A stretch of 64,000 nucleotides of DNA, taken from contig NZ_AZSJ01000003.1 in the NCBI RefSeq assembly GCF_000516555.1, forward strand, positions 1,373,301 through 1,437,300, read 5' to 3'. The position numbers and the translations under genes are program-made. Under the pieces are notes generated by a model, which was not told the origin of the DNA, did not search any database, and saw only the letters and a program-made list of their open reading frames with translations. Shown here piece by piece: positions 10,603 through 23,452 of this stretch; position 1 is the first letter of the stretch, and every line of letters begins with the position of its first letter. The DNA comes from Afipia sp. P52-10 (GTDB taxonomy: Bacteria > Pseudomonadota > Alphaproteobacteria > Rhizobiales > Xanthobacteraceae).

Positions 10603-12003
10603 TTACATGTGAATCGCGCGCTTGGCGACGTTCATCGCCGCTTCCTTCACCGCCTCCGACCGGGTCGGATGGGCGTGGCAGGTGCGCGCCAGATCTTCCG
10701 CCGAACCGCCGAACTCGATCAGCACCGTGCATTCGTGAATCATCTCGCCGGCTTCGGCGCCGACGATGTGCACGCCGAGCACGCGATCGGTCTTGGCATC
10801 GGCCAGGAATTTCACGAAGCCATCGGTCTGCTGGTTCGACTTGGCGCGGCCGTTCGCCGTGAACGGAAACTTGCCGACGTTGTAGGCGACGCCGGCCTGC
10901 TTCAGCTCCTCCTCGGTCTTGCCGACGGAAGCGACCTCCGGGAACGTGTAGACCACCGCCGGAATCGCATCGTAGTTCACATGGCCGGCCTGACCCGCGA
11001 GGATTTCCGCAACTGCAATGCCTTCGTCTTCGGCCTTGTGCGCGAGCATCTGGCCGGCGATCACGTCGCCGATCGCATAGACGCCGGCGACGCTGGTGGC
11101 GAAATGCTTGTCGACCTGGACGCGGCCGCGCTGGTCGAGCGCGACACCCGCCTCGGCCAATCCAAGACCTTCGGTGTAGGGCGTGCGGCCGATCGCGACC
11201 AGCACCACATCGGCGTCGAGGGTCTCGGCCGCGCCGCCCGCTGCCGGCTCGACCGTCGCCTTCAGCGTCTTGCCGGAGGTATCGACGCCGGTGACCTTGG
11301 TGCCGAGCTTGAACGCCATGCCCTGCTTCTCCAGCATGCGCTGGAACTGGCGCGCCACTTCGCCGTCCATGCCGGGCAGGATGCGATCGAGGAATTCAAC
11401 CACGGTGACCTGCGCGCCGAGCCGCCGCCAGACCGAGCCGAGCTCGAGGCCGATCACGCCGGCGCCGATCACCAGCAGCTTCTGCGGCACCTTGTCGAGG
11501 GTCAGCGCGCCTGTAGAGGAGACGATGCGCTTCTCGTCGATCTCGACGCCCTTCAGCTTGGCGACGTCCGAGCCGGTGGCGATGACGATGGATTTGGTCT
11601 CCAGCGTCTGGGTCGACCCGTCGACGCCCTTCACCTCGACCTTGCCGGCCCCGAGGATGCGTCCGATGCCCTGGAACGACTCGATCTTGTTCTTCTTGAA
11701 CAGGAAGCTGACGCCCTTGACGTTGCCGTCCACCGCCTGGTCCTTGAAGCCCAGCATGGTGGCGACATCGAGCTCCGGCTTGCCGACCTTGATGCCCATC
11801 TTGGCGAAGGAATGCCCGGCCTCCTCGAAGCGCTCGGACGCGAACAGCAGCGCCTTGGAGGGGATGCAGCCGACATTGAGGCAGGTGCCGCCGAAGGTCG
11901 GCCACTTCTCGACCACGGCGACCTTCATGCCGAGCTGGGCGGCGCGGATGGCGCAGACATAGCCGCCGGGGCCGGTGCCGATAACGATCAGATCGTAGGA
12001 CAT
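10603..12003 (-). CDS. lpd: Dihydrolipoyl dehydrogenase (E3)
   Basis: A 466-residue FAD enzyme that reoxidises dihydrolipoamide for the 2-oxoglutarate dehydrogenase complex. The N-terminal FAD site GTGPGGY, redox cysteines Cys41 and Cys46 (GGTCLNVGC), the central NAD site with [10 protein letters not shown], the second FAD motif YAIGDV and the C-terminal HAHPTRSEA with the active histidine are all present. The start MSYDLIVIG at 12003 is chosen over an ATG five codons upstream because it gives the standard N-terminus. It lies downstream of sucB on the same strand, which supports a role as E3 of that complex. Confidence 0.96.
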   Translation of the reverse strand: MSYDLIVIGTGPGGYVCAIRAAQLGMKVAVVEKWPTFGGTCLNVGCIPSKALLFASERFEEAGHSFAKMGIKVGKPELDVATMLGFKDQAVDGNVKGVSFLFKKNKIESFQGIGRILGAGKVEVKGVDGSTQTLETKSIVIATGSDVAKLKGVEIDEKRIVSSTGALTLDKVPQKLLVIGAGVIGLELGSVWRRLGAQVTVVEFLDRILPGMDGEVARQFQRMLEKQGMAFKLGTKVTGVDTSGKTLKATVEPAAGGAAETLDADVVLVAIGRTPYTEGLGLAEAGVALDQRGRVQVDKHFATSVAGVYAIGDVIAGQMLAHKAEDEGIAVAEILAGQAGHVNYDAIPAVVYTFPEVASVGKTEEELKQAGVAYNVGKFPFTANGRAKSNQQTDGFVKFLADAKTDRVLGVHIVGAEAGEMIHECTVLIEFGGSAEDLARTCHAHPTRSEAVKEAAMNVAKRAIHM

Positions 12004-12136
12004 GGGAAGCTCTCGCAAACGGGGGTGTCGTCAGGGACGCAGCGCGCCCGATTCAAGTCAAACAGCAGGCGCACGCGGTTGAACGCGTGCGCCGGGCCAA
12101 CGTCCGATGCGAACGGGTTCGCATGGATCGATCCCT

Positions 12137-13384
<1,248 letters not shown>

Positions 13385-13414
13385 GATCGTTTTCCTTGAA
13401 AATAAACTTTCGGG

Positions 13415-13439
13415 ATCGCGATCCGTTGCGGATCGCGAT
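13415..13439 (-). repeat. Perfect hairpin between sucA and sucB
   Basis: ATCGCGATCCG, three bases, CGGATCGCGAT forms a perfect 11-bp inverted repeat in the 139-base gap between sucA and sucB. There is no T-run directly after it, so it is more likely an mRNA-stabilising or processing hairpin than a full terminator. Confidence 0.5.
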
Positions 13440-13523
13440 TCGACCTTGTTGGTCTCAGCGCGCTTCCTGCGGTCGGGGCGAGGGCGCGCTTGCTGAGGCG
13501 AGACGTTGCGCGGAGCAAGCCGC

Positions 13524-16481
13524 TTAGCCCAACGCCTCCTCGAGGAACGCCTTGAGCTGCGCCAGGTGCTTCGACATCAAGCCCGTCGCGGTTGCCGCCG
13601 ACGCCGGACGACCGACATAGCGCGGACGCTTGTGCGTCGCATTGATCTGGTTCAGCACCCATTCCAGGTACGGCTCGATGAAGTGCCACGCCCCCATATT
13701 GCGCGGCTCCTCCTGACACCAGACCATCTCCGCCTGCTTGAAGCGGCCGAGGTCCTGCACCAAGGCCTTCATCGGCACCGGATAGAGCTGCTCCAGACGC
13801 AGCAGATAGATGTCGTTGATGCCGCGCTTCTCACGCTCCTCGTACAGGTCGTAATAGACCTTGCCCGAGCAGATGATCACCCGGCGGATCTTGTCATCGG
13901 CCACCAGGCGGATCTTCTCGTTCTTCAGCATCTCCGCGTCATCGTAGAGGATGCGATGGAACGAGGTGCCGGAGCCGAGCTCCTCCAGCCGCGACACGGC
14001 CCGCTTATGCCGCAGCAGCGACTTCGGCGTCATCATGATCAGCGGCTTGCGAATCTCGCGGTTGAGCTGGCGGCGCAGGATGTGGAACAGGTTCGCCGGC
14101 GTGGTGCAGTTGGCGACCTGCATGTTGTCTTCCGCCGCCATCTGTAGGAAGCGCTCGAGCCGTGCCGAGGAATGCTCCGGACCCTGGCCCTCATAGCCGT
14201 GCGGCAGCATGCAGACGAGACCCGACATGCGCAGCCACTTGCGCTCGCCGGACGAGATGAACTGGTCGAACACGACCTGCGCGCCGTTGGCGAAGTCGCC
14301 GAACTGCGCCTCCCAGATCGTCAACGCGTTCGGCTCGGCCAGCGAATAGCCATACTCGAAGCCGAGCACCGCCTCTTCCGACAGGCTCGAATTCAGCACT
14401 TCGTAGTGGGCCTGGGTGCCGCCCAGATGGTTGAACGGGGTGTAGCGGCTTTCGTCTTCCTGATCGAACAGCACCGAATGGCGCTGGGTGAAGGTGCCGC
14501 GCTCGGAATCCTGTCCCGACAGGCGGACGCGATTGCCTTCCTTCAGCAGCGTGCAGAACGCCAGCGCCTCGGCGGTCGCCCAGTCGATGTCGTTGCCGGT
14601 CTCGATCGCCTTGCGGCGGTTTTCGAGGAAACGCTGGATCGTGCGGTGAACGCGGAAGCCTTCCGGAACCTCGGTGATCCGCTGGCCGATCTCCTTCAGC
14701 TTGGCGAGATCGACACCGGTGTTGCCGCGGCGCGGATCCTCCAGCAGGTCGGCCGCCTTCAGGCCGGACCAGCGGCCGTCGAGCCAGTCGGCCTTGTTCG
14801 GCTTGTAGCCGGTGCCGAGCTCGAACTCCGAATCGAGCTTGGCGCGCCAGTCGGCCTTCGCCTTGGCGACCTCGCCCTCGCTGACGACGCCCTCGGCGAT
14901 CAGCTTCTTCGAATAGATGTCGAGCGTCGAGGGATGCGACCTGATCTTCTTGTACATCAGGGGCTGGGTGAAGCCCGGCTCGTCGCCCTCGTTGTGACCG
15001 AAGCGGCGATAGCAGAACATGTCGATGACGACCGGCTTGTGGAACTTCTGCCGGAATTCCGTCGCCACCTTGGCTGCGAACACCACCGCTTCCGGATCAT
15101 CGCCGTTCACATGGAAGATCGGCGCGTCGATCATCTTCGCGACGTCGGACGGATACGGCGACGAGCGCGAGTAGCGCGGATAGGTGGTGAAGCCGATCTG
15201 GTTGTTGACGATGAAGTGGATCGAGCCGCCGGTGCGGTAGCCCTTCAGGTCGGACAGGCCGAAGCATTCCGCCACCACGCCCTGCCCCGCGAACGCGGCA
15301 TCGCCATGCAGCAGGAGCGGCATCGCCGAAATGCGCTGGTCGGCCGGATCGCCGTACTGGTCCTGCTTCGCGCGCACCTTGCCGAGCACCACCGGATCGA
15401 CGATCTCCAGGTGCGACGGGTTGGCCGTCAGCGACAGGTGAACCTTGTTGCCGTCGAAGTCGCGGTCCGACGACGCGCCGAGGTGATACTTCACGTCACC
15501 CGAGCCTTCGATCTCGTCCGGCGTCGAGGAGCCGCCCTTGAACTCGTGAAACAGCGCGCGGTGCGGCTTGCCCATCACCTGGGTCAGCACGTTCAGGCGG
15601 CCGCGATGCGGCATGCCGATGACGATTTCCTTCACGCCGAGGTTGCCGCCACGCTTGATGATCTGCTCGAGCGCCGGGATCAGCGATTCACCGCCGTCGA
15701 GGCCGAACCGCTTGGTGCCGGTGAACTTGACGTCGCAGAACTTCTCGAAGCCTTCCGCCTCGATCAGCTTCTGCAGGATCGCGCGCTTGCCCTCCGGCGT
15801 GAACGAGATCTCCTTGTCCGGTCCCTCGATGCGCTCCTGGATCCACGCCTTCTGCTGCGGATTGGAGATGTGCATGAACTCGACGCCGAGCGTCTGGCAG
15901 TAGGTGCGCTGGCAGATCGCGACGATCTCGCGCAGCGTGCCGAAATCGAGGCCGAGCACATGGTCGAGGAAGATCTTGCGGTCGAGGTCGGCGTCGGTGA
16001 AGCCATAGGAGCGCGGATCGAGCTCCTCGTGATCCTTCGGCGCTTCCAGCCCCAGCGGATCGAGGTTGGCGTGGAAGTGGCCGCGCATGCGGTAGGCGCG
16101 GATCAGCATCAGCGCGCGAATCGAATCGCGCGTCGCCTGCTGGATGTCGGCCGCCGACAGCTCGACACCCTTGGCCTGCGCCTTGGCGGAGAGCTTGTCG
16201 CCGACCGCCTTTTCGATCGAGACCCAGTTGCCGTCCAACGCCGACACCAGGTCGTCGCGCTGCACCACCGGCCAATTCCGCTTCTCCCAGGACGGCCCCT
16301 CGGCGTTGCGCTTTACGTCCGCGGGCTGGTCCTTCAGGCTTTTGAAGAATTCCTGCCACTCGGCATCGACCGAGCCGGGGTTCTGCTCGAACCGCGCATA
16401 CATCTCCTCGATGTAGGGGGCGTTGGCACCGTAGAGGAACGAAGAGAGGGCGAAAGCAGCGTTCGCGTCCTGGCGAGACAT
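13524..16481 (-). CDS. sucA: 2-oxoglutarate dehydrogenase E1
   Basis: A 985-residue thiamine-diphosphate enzyme that decarboxylates 2-oxoglutarate and passes the succinyl group to SucB. Visible features are the N-terminal motif with [20 protein letters not shown], the active-site region [24 protein letters not shown] of the ThDP domain, the transketolase-like segment [21 protein letters not shown], and the C-terminal [12 protein letters not shown]. The length is normal. It is preceded on the same strand by sucD with a 132-base gap that contains a small hairpin of the CCCGCGAAAGCGGG type. Confidence 0.98.
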   Translation of the reverse strand: MSRQDANAAFALSSFLYGANAPYIEEMYARFEQNPGSVDAEWQEFFKSLKDQPADVKRNAEGPSWEKRNWPVVQRDDLVSALDGNWVSIEKAVGDKLSAKAQAKGVELSAADIQQATRDSIRALMLIRAYRMRGHFHANLDPLGLEAPKDHEELDPRSYGFTDADLDRKIFLDHVLGLDFGTLREIVAICQRTYCQTLGVEFMHISNPQQKAWIQERIEGPDKEISFTPEGKRAILQKLIEAEGFEKFCDVKFTGTKRFGLDGGESLIPALEQIIKRGGNLGVKEIVIGMPHRGRLNVLTQVMGKPHRALFHEFKGGSSTPDEIEGSGDVKYHLGASSDRDFDGNKVHLSLTANPSHLEIVDPVVLGKVRAKQDQYGDPADQRISAMPLLLHGDAAFAGQGVVAECFGLSDLKGYRTGGSIHFIVNNQIGFTTYPRYSRSSPYPSDVAKMIDAPIFHVNGDDPEAVVFAAKVATEFRQKFHKPVVIDMFCYRRFGHNEGDEPGFTQPLMYKKIRSHPSTLDIYSKKLIAEGVVSEGEVAKAKADWRAKLDSEFELGTGYKPNKADWLDGRWSGLKAADLLEDPRRGNTGVDLAKLKEIGQRITEVPEGFRVHRTIQRFLENRRKAIETGNDIDWATAEALAFCTLLKEGNRVRLSGQDSERGTFTQRHSVLFDQEDESRYTPFNHLGGTQAHYEVLNSSLSEEAVLGFEYGYSLAEPNALTIWEAQFGDFANGAQVVFDQFISSGERKWLRMSGLVCMLPHGYEGQGPEHSSARLERFLQMAAEDNMQVANCTTPANLFHILRRQLNREIRKPLIMMTPKSLLRHKRAVSRLEELGSGTSFHRILYDDAEMLKNEKIRLVADDKIRRVIICSGKVYYDLYEEREKRGINDIYLLRLEQLYPVPMKALVQDLGRFKQAEMVWCQEEPRNMGAWHFIEPYLEWVLNQINATHKRPRYVGRPASAATATGLMSKHLAQLKAFLEEALG

Positions 16482-16613
16482 GACGACGTCCTGAGTTGAA
16501 ACTTGTGTCGCGGAACCCGTGCTCCCGCGAAAGCGGGATGATGATCCGGGTCCGTCCCACCTCTTTACCCTATTTCGAGGACGGGTGGGTGACGAAACGA
16601 CACAAGATTTGAA

Positions 16614-17497
16614 TCATGACTTCAAAACTTCGACAAGGGTCTTCCCAAGCCGCGCGGGCGACGGAGAGACGCGAATTCCGGCCTCTTCCATAGCTGCGAT
16701 CTTGGATTCAGCGTCGCCCTTGCCGCCGGAAATGATTGCGCCAGCGTGGCCCATGCGCCGTCCCGGAGGGGCGGTGCGTCCGGCAATGAACCCGACCATC
16801 GGCTTCTTGCGGCCGCGCTTGGCCTCGTCCTTCAAGAACTGGGCGGCATCTTCCTCGCCGGAACCGCCGATCTCGCCGATCATCACAATCGATTGAGTGG
16901 CGGGGTCCGCCAAGAACATCTCAAGAACCTCGATGAACTCGGTTCCCTTGATCGGGTCGCCGCCGATGCCGACCGCGGTGGTCTGGCCCAGGCCCTCCTG
17001 GGAGGTCTGGTAGACCGCCTCGTAGGTCAGCGTACCGGACCGGGAGACGATGCCGACATTGCCCGGCCGGAAGATGTTACCCGGCATGATGCCGATCTTG
17101 CACGCGCCGGCGGTCATCACACCCGGACAGTTCGGGCCGATCAGGCGCGACTTGGAGCCGGACAGCGAGCGCTTCACCCGCTGCATGTCGAGCACCGGGA
17201 TGCCCTCGGTGATGGTGACGATCAGCGGGATTTCCGCGTCGATCGCCTCGCAGATCGCGTCCGCGGCGCCCGCCGGCGGAACGTAGATCACGCTCGCGTC
17301 CGCACCGGTCTTCTCCCGCGCCTCGCGCACGGTGTCGAACACCGGCAGGCCGAGATGGGTGGAACCGCCTTTGCCCGGCGAGGTGCCGCCGACCATCTTG
17401 GTGCCGTAGGCGATCGCCGCTTCCGAATGGAAGGTGCCGTTCTTGCCGGTGAAGCCCTGGCAGATGACCTTGGTATTCTTGTCGATCAGGATGGACA

Positions 17498-17498
<1 letters not shown>
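16614..17498 (-). CDS. sucD: Succinyl-CoA synthetase alpha subunit
   Basis: A 294-residue alpha subunit of the ADP/GDP-forming succinyl-CoA ligase. The N-terminal CoA-binding Rossmann domain begins [21 protein letters not shown] (first 20 residues or so), and the phosphorylated histidine is His251 in [10 protein letters not shown]. The start codon overlaps the sucC stop by one base (TGATG), so the two subunits are translationally coupled. It works with SucC to make succinate and a nucleoside triphosphate in the TCA cycle. Confidence 0.98.
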
Positions 17499-18697
<1,199 letters not shown>

Positions 18698-18784
18698 TTC
18701 GATCGTCCCCCGACCTCAGGTCCACGCGTTAACACAATCAAATTCGGCGCGAGCCATGGGGCCCGCGCCGTTTTTACTGCCGGC

Positions 18785-19813
<1,029 letters not shown>

Positions 19814-19873
19814 TCACTAGCTCTTTCGAGGGCCGCGTTCAAGTCGCCCTTCGCCCAATAAATGGACGGCGAT

Positions 19874-21067
19874 TCAGGTTTCAGCCAATCCCTCGCGGGA
19901 GTGGCTGGCGAGCTGCTGCTCGCGGTTGCCGTGAGGCAGCGCCAGATAGGATTCTGAACCCATCTCGATCAGCCGCGAGGCGGTGCGCTTGAACTCCATC
20001 ATCTCGACACCCTCGGTCGCCTGATAGAGGGTGATCGGATCAGCATCGGCGGAGGCCACGAGCTTCACGCAATTGTCGTACAGCGTATCGATCAGGGTGA
20101 TGAACCGTTTGGCGGCGTTGCGCTGCTCGTATTGCATCACCGGGATGCGATCGATGATCAGCGTGTGAAAATCATGCGCCAGGCGCAGATAGTCCGATGC
20201 GCCGAGCGGCGTCTCGCACAGCTGCTTGAACGTGAAGCGGGCGACGCCATGCGCGGCGCGCGGCACATGCAGCTTGCGCCCCTTGACGACGACGTCCTGC
20301 GGCTTGCCGGCCGCGCCGCCGGTGAGCTTCTGCCAGGCTTTGTCGAGCGCCGCGTCGGCGGCCTTGTCGGCGGGCACATGCCACATTGTCACGCCCGCGA
20401 GCTTCTCCAGGCGGAAGTCGGTGCGCGCATCGAGTTGCAGCACGTTCATCCGCCCCTGCAGCAGCTTGATGAACGGCATGAACAAGCCGCGATTCAGCCC
20501 GCCTTTGTAGAGATCCTCCGGCGCGACGTTGGAGGTCGCGACGACCACGGTGCCAAGCTCGAACAGCCGCGTGAACAGCCGTCCGAGGATCATCGCGTCG
20601 GCGATGTCGGTGACATGGAATTCGTCGAAGCAGAGCAGCCACGCCTCGTCGAAGATCGTCTTCGCCGTGAGGATCACCGGATCGGTATCGGAGATTTCAC
20701 CGCGCGCGATCTTCTGGCGGAAACCATGCACGCGCTCGTGCACGTCGGCCATGAACTCGTGGAAGTGCGCGCGCCGCTTATGCTTCACCGGGCTCGCGTG
20801 GAAGAACAAGTCCATCAGCATGGTCTTGCCGCGACCGACCTCGCCGTAGACATAGAGGCCCTTCACCGGGCTCTCCTGCTTGCCGTTGCCGAAAATGCGC
20901 CCGAACAGTCCGGCCTTGCGCGCGGCGGGCCGGTAATGCGCGAGATCGGCTTCGAGTGCCGAATAGGCTTCCACGGCAGCCGCCTGCGCCCGATCGGCTT
21001 CGATTTCGCCGGTGGACACAAGGGCCTGGTATTGGGAACGGAACGGGGCGGGCTTCGCAGCGGACAT
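19874..21067 (-). CDS. zapE: Cell division protein ZapE (AFG1-like ATPase)
   Basis: A 397-residue P-loop ATPase of the AFG1/ZapE family. Walker A GEVGRGKT is at 75-82 and the Walker B segment reads LLCFDEFHVTDIADAMIL. The C-terminal part contains DRIPVMQYEQRNAAKRFITLIDTLYDN, typical of the family. ZapE acts on the FtsZ ring late in division. Its neighbour mdh is a common partner in alphaproteobacteria. The length is normal; no defect is seen. Confidence 0.93.
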   Translation of the reverse strand: MSAAKPAPFRSQYQALVSTGEIEADRAQAAAVEAYSALEADLAHYRPAARKAGLFGRIFGNGKQESPVKGLYVYGEVGRGKTMLMDLFFHASPVKHKRRAHFHEFMADVHERVHGFRQKIARGEISDTDPVILTAKTIFDEAWLLCFDEFHVTDIADAMILGRLFTRLFELGTVVVATSNVAPEDLYKGGLNRGLFMPFIKLLQGRMNVLQLDARTDFRLEKLAGVTMWHVPADKAADAALDKAWQKLTGGAAGKPQDVVVKGRKLHVPRAAHGVARFTFKQLCETPLGASDYLRLAHDFHTLIIDRIPVMQYEQRNAAKRFITLIDTLYDNCVKLVASADADPITLYQATEGVEMMEFKRTASRLIEMGSESYLALPHGNREQQLASHSREGLAET

Positions 21068-21227
21068 GCTGCCTTAACGGCTCAAAATCGTTGCAAATGC
21101 AAGAGCGCGCCCACGAAAAAATCGAGGCGCCGATCACCCAAAGGTGAAACGCAAGCCTGCCTCCCCTTTTTGCGGGTGTCTGGTCGCGGGTGGATGGGCG
21201 GACAGGCCAGCGATCATCGGGCCGCCC

Positions 21228-21764
21228 TCACGCGCTCAAGGTGTAGGCATCCTCGACGAGATAGGGCCCGCCGCCGACCGAGGCCCGCGACGAGAACAGC
21301 ACGAAGCGATCCACCGTGAACACTTGCGCCGGGAAATAGCCGCGCACCGACAGGTAATCGGCGACGTCGCGGTTGGACGCGTCGCGCAGGCGCGCCAGCG
21401 TGACATGGGGCGTGAACTTGCGCCCCTCCGGATCGAGCCCGACCCGCTGCAGCAGCCGTTCGAGCTCCGCCTGCAGTTCCATCAGCGGCCGCGACGGCGC
21501 GACCGAAGCCACTACCGCACGCGGCTTCTTGCCCCCGAACGAGGAGAGGCCCTGCAGCCTGACTTCGAACGGCTTGCGGCGGATGCGGAACAGCATCGAC
21601 GCGATCTCGTTGGCGGCGAGGCCGTCGATATCGCCGATGAAGCGCAATGTGACGTGGTAGTTCTCAGGATCGATCCAGCGCGCGCCGGGAAGGCCGCCGC
21701 GCAGCGACGCCAACGAGTGACCGATGTTTTCGGGGATTTCGAGACCGGTGAAGAGGCGGGGCAT
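21228..21764 (-). CDS. thpR: RNA 2',3'-cyclic phosphodiesterase
   Basis: A 178-residue member of the 2H phosphoesterase family (ThpR/LigT). The two catalytic histidines are in HVTLRF (His37) and HVTLAR (His120). The start at 21764 (MPRLFTGLEIP) is chosen because a GAGGAG ribosome binding site lies just upstream and the N-terminus matches the family; the frame is open to 21893 but would overlap the next gene. It opens 2',3'-cyclic phosphates on RNA ends. Confidence 0.9.
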   Translation of the reverse strand: MPRLFTGLEIPENIGHSLASLRGGLPGARWIDPENYHVTLRFIGDIDGLAANEIASMLFRIRRKPFEVRLQGLSSFGGKKPRAVVASVAPSRPLMELQAELERLLQRVGLDPEGRKFTPHVTLARLRDASNRDVADYLSVRGYFPAQVFTVDRFVLFSSRASVGGGPYLVEDAYTLSA

Positions 21765-21870
21765 CGCACACTCCTCGATGCTGATAAGCGACGAATCGCC
21801 CGGTACACCTTTGATAACAAAACCGGGGCGTCCTGCGAAGCGCTGCGGCACAGAGATTTGTGACGCTTTT

Positions 21871-22578
21871 TTAGCGCCGCTGAGCCGCAACATTGGTCAG
21901 GAACGCCTCGACCGCGGGCAGGATGCGCTGCACGATCTGATCGATGCCCTCCGCCGTCGGATGCATGCCGTCGGCCTGGTTCAGCTTCGCTTCCGCCGCC
22001 ACGCCGTCGAGGAAGAACGGATACAGCGGCACGCCGTAAGCCTTGGCGAGATCCGGATAGATCGCATCGAACTTCGCCGCATACTCGGAACCATAATTGC
22101 GCGGTGCATACATGCCGGCCAGCATCACCGCGATCTTGCGCGCCTGCAGCCGCTTGATGATGTCCTCCAGCGCCGCCCGCGTGATCGCCGGGTCCAGGCC
22201 GCGCAACGCATCGTTCGCGCCGAGCTCGACGATCACCGCGTCGGTGCCGTCCGGGATCGACCAGTCGAGCCGGTCGCGGCCGCCGGTCGAGGTGTCGCCG
22301 GAAACGCCGGCATTGAGAATTTCGACCTTGTGGCCCTTGGCTTGCAGTGCCTTCTCCAGGCGGGAGGGGAAAGCCGCCTCCAGCGGCAGGCCGTAGCCCG
22401 CGGTCAGCGAGTCGCCGAGCACCGCCAGCTTGAGCGGCGGGGCCGTATCCGCCTGCGCGACCGAAGGAAGCACCGCCAGCACCATTACCGCCATGATTGC
22501 AGCCAACAACATTTGCGTGAGCCTCTCGACCAGCAACCCGGACTTCCCATATGACGCTTCCATGAACAGTCTCATCAA
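21871..22578 (-). CDS. Secreted GDSL/SGNH esterase (TesA-like arylesterase)
   Basis: A 235-residue SGNH hydrolase related to TesA lysophospholipase/arylesterase. The nucleophile Ser57 is in GDSLTAGYGL, block III is GANDA (Asn122), and block V is DGMHP (Asp203, His206). A hydrophobic segment at about 22-43 followed by AQA indicates a signal peptide and periplasmic location; the true start may be an inner Met such as residue 6 or 23. It is divergent from the ABC transporter pair at 22745, an arrangement also seen for E. coli tesA and ybbA-ybbP. Confidence 0.9.
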   Translation of the reverse strand: MMRLFMEASYGKSGLLVERLTQMLLAAIMAVMVLAVLPSVAQADTAPPLKLAVLGDSLTAGYGLPLEAAFPSRLEKALQAKGHKVEILNAGVSGDTSTGGRDRLDWSIPDGTDAVIVELGANDALRGLDPAITRAALEDIIKRLQARKIAVMLAGMYAPRNYGSEYAAKFDAIYPDLAKAYGVPLYPFFLDGVAAEAKLNQADGMHPTAEGIDQIVQRILPAVEAFLTNVAAQRR

Positions 22579-22744
22579 TCCTTCATCGCGATCTCATGAT
22601 GTGGGTTTAGCGTGCGCAGCCTGCGGCGCGCATGCGTCCGATCCGTGTCCTTCCGCAACACCCGACCCCACCACCAGCGGCCCCGCTTCGACCGTTCGCG
22701 AGAACGCCTGCCGCACGTCAATGCGACACTGAGATCGGCTGCTC

Positions 22745-23449
22745 ATGACCGCCCATGCGATTTCCCTGACCAACGTCAACCTCTCGCTCGGCACCGGCGC
22801 AGCCCGCGTGCACATCCTCAAGGACATCAGCCTGACGGTCGCATCCGGCAGCGCCGTCGGCATGATCGGACCATCCGGCTCCGGCAAATCGACCTTGCTG
22901 ATGGTCATGGCCGGGCTTGAACGCCCCGATCAAGGCGAAGTGGTGGTGGATGGCACGCGTTTCAATGGATTGGACGAAGATGGCCTCGCCCGCTTCCGCG
23001 GCCGCAACGTCGGCATCGTCTTCCAGTCGTTTCATCTGATCCCGACCATGACCGCACTCGAGAATGTCGCCGTGCCGCTCGAGCTTGCAGGCAGCGGCGA
23101 TGCGCACACGCGCGCCGAACACGAACTCGCGTCGGTCGGACTCGGTGAGCGGCTGCACCACTATCCCTCGCAACTGTCCGGTGGCGAACAGCAGCGGGTG
23201 GCGCTGGCGCGCGCGCTCGCACCCGATCCCGCCCTGCTGCTCGCCGACGAGCCGACCGGCAACCTGGACGAAAGCACCGGCCGGCAGATCGTCGATCTCT
23301 TGTTCGCCAAGCATGCCGAACGCGGCATGACGCTGGTGCTGGTCACCCACGACAACGGCCTGGCGCAACGCTGCGATCGGGTGATCCGCCTGCGCTCGGG
23401 CCGCATCGACTGGCAGGCCGCCGAACGCAGCCGCGCGAGCACGGCCTGA
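22745..23449 (+). CDS. ABC transporter ATP-binding protein (YbbA-like)
   Basis: A 234-residue ATPase of the LolD/MacB/YbbA group. Walker A GPSGSGKST is at 42-50, the signature LSGGEQQ at 144-150 and Walker B with LLADEPTGNLD at about 165-175. It is followed three bases later by an FtsX-like permease, its obvious partner. Together they resemble the YbbA-YbbP system found next to the esterase TesA. The substrate is unknown; related systems move lipids or lipoproteins out of the membrane. Confidence 0.92.
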   Translation: MTAHAISLTNVNLSLGTGAARVHILKDISLTVASGSAVGMIGPSGSGKSTLLMVMAGLERPDQGEVVVDGTRFNGLDEDGLARFRGRNVGIVFQSFHLIPTMTALENVAVPLELAGSGDAHTRAEHELASVGLGERLHHYPSQLSGGEQQRVALARALAPDPALLLADEPTGNLDESTGRQIVDLLFAKHAERGMTLVLVTHDNGLAQRCDRVIRLRSGRIDWQAAERSRASTA

Positions 23450-23452
23450 GCG

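Noticed and set aside
14172-16499. A 775-codon open frame on the plus strand opposite sucA
   Set aside because: It is an antisense shadow caused by high GC and codon bias; its translation is Arg/His/Leu-rich with no family motifs, while sucA is complete on the other strand.
16520-16560. Hairpin CCCGCGAAAGCGGG between sucD and sucA as a terminator
   Set aside because: The stem is short with no T-run on the minus strand, and the genes around it are expected to be co-transcribed; it may be a repeat fragment.
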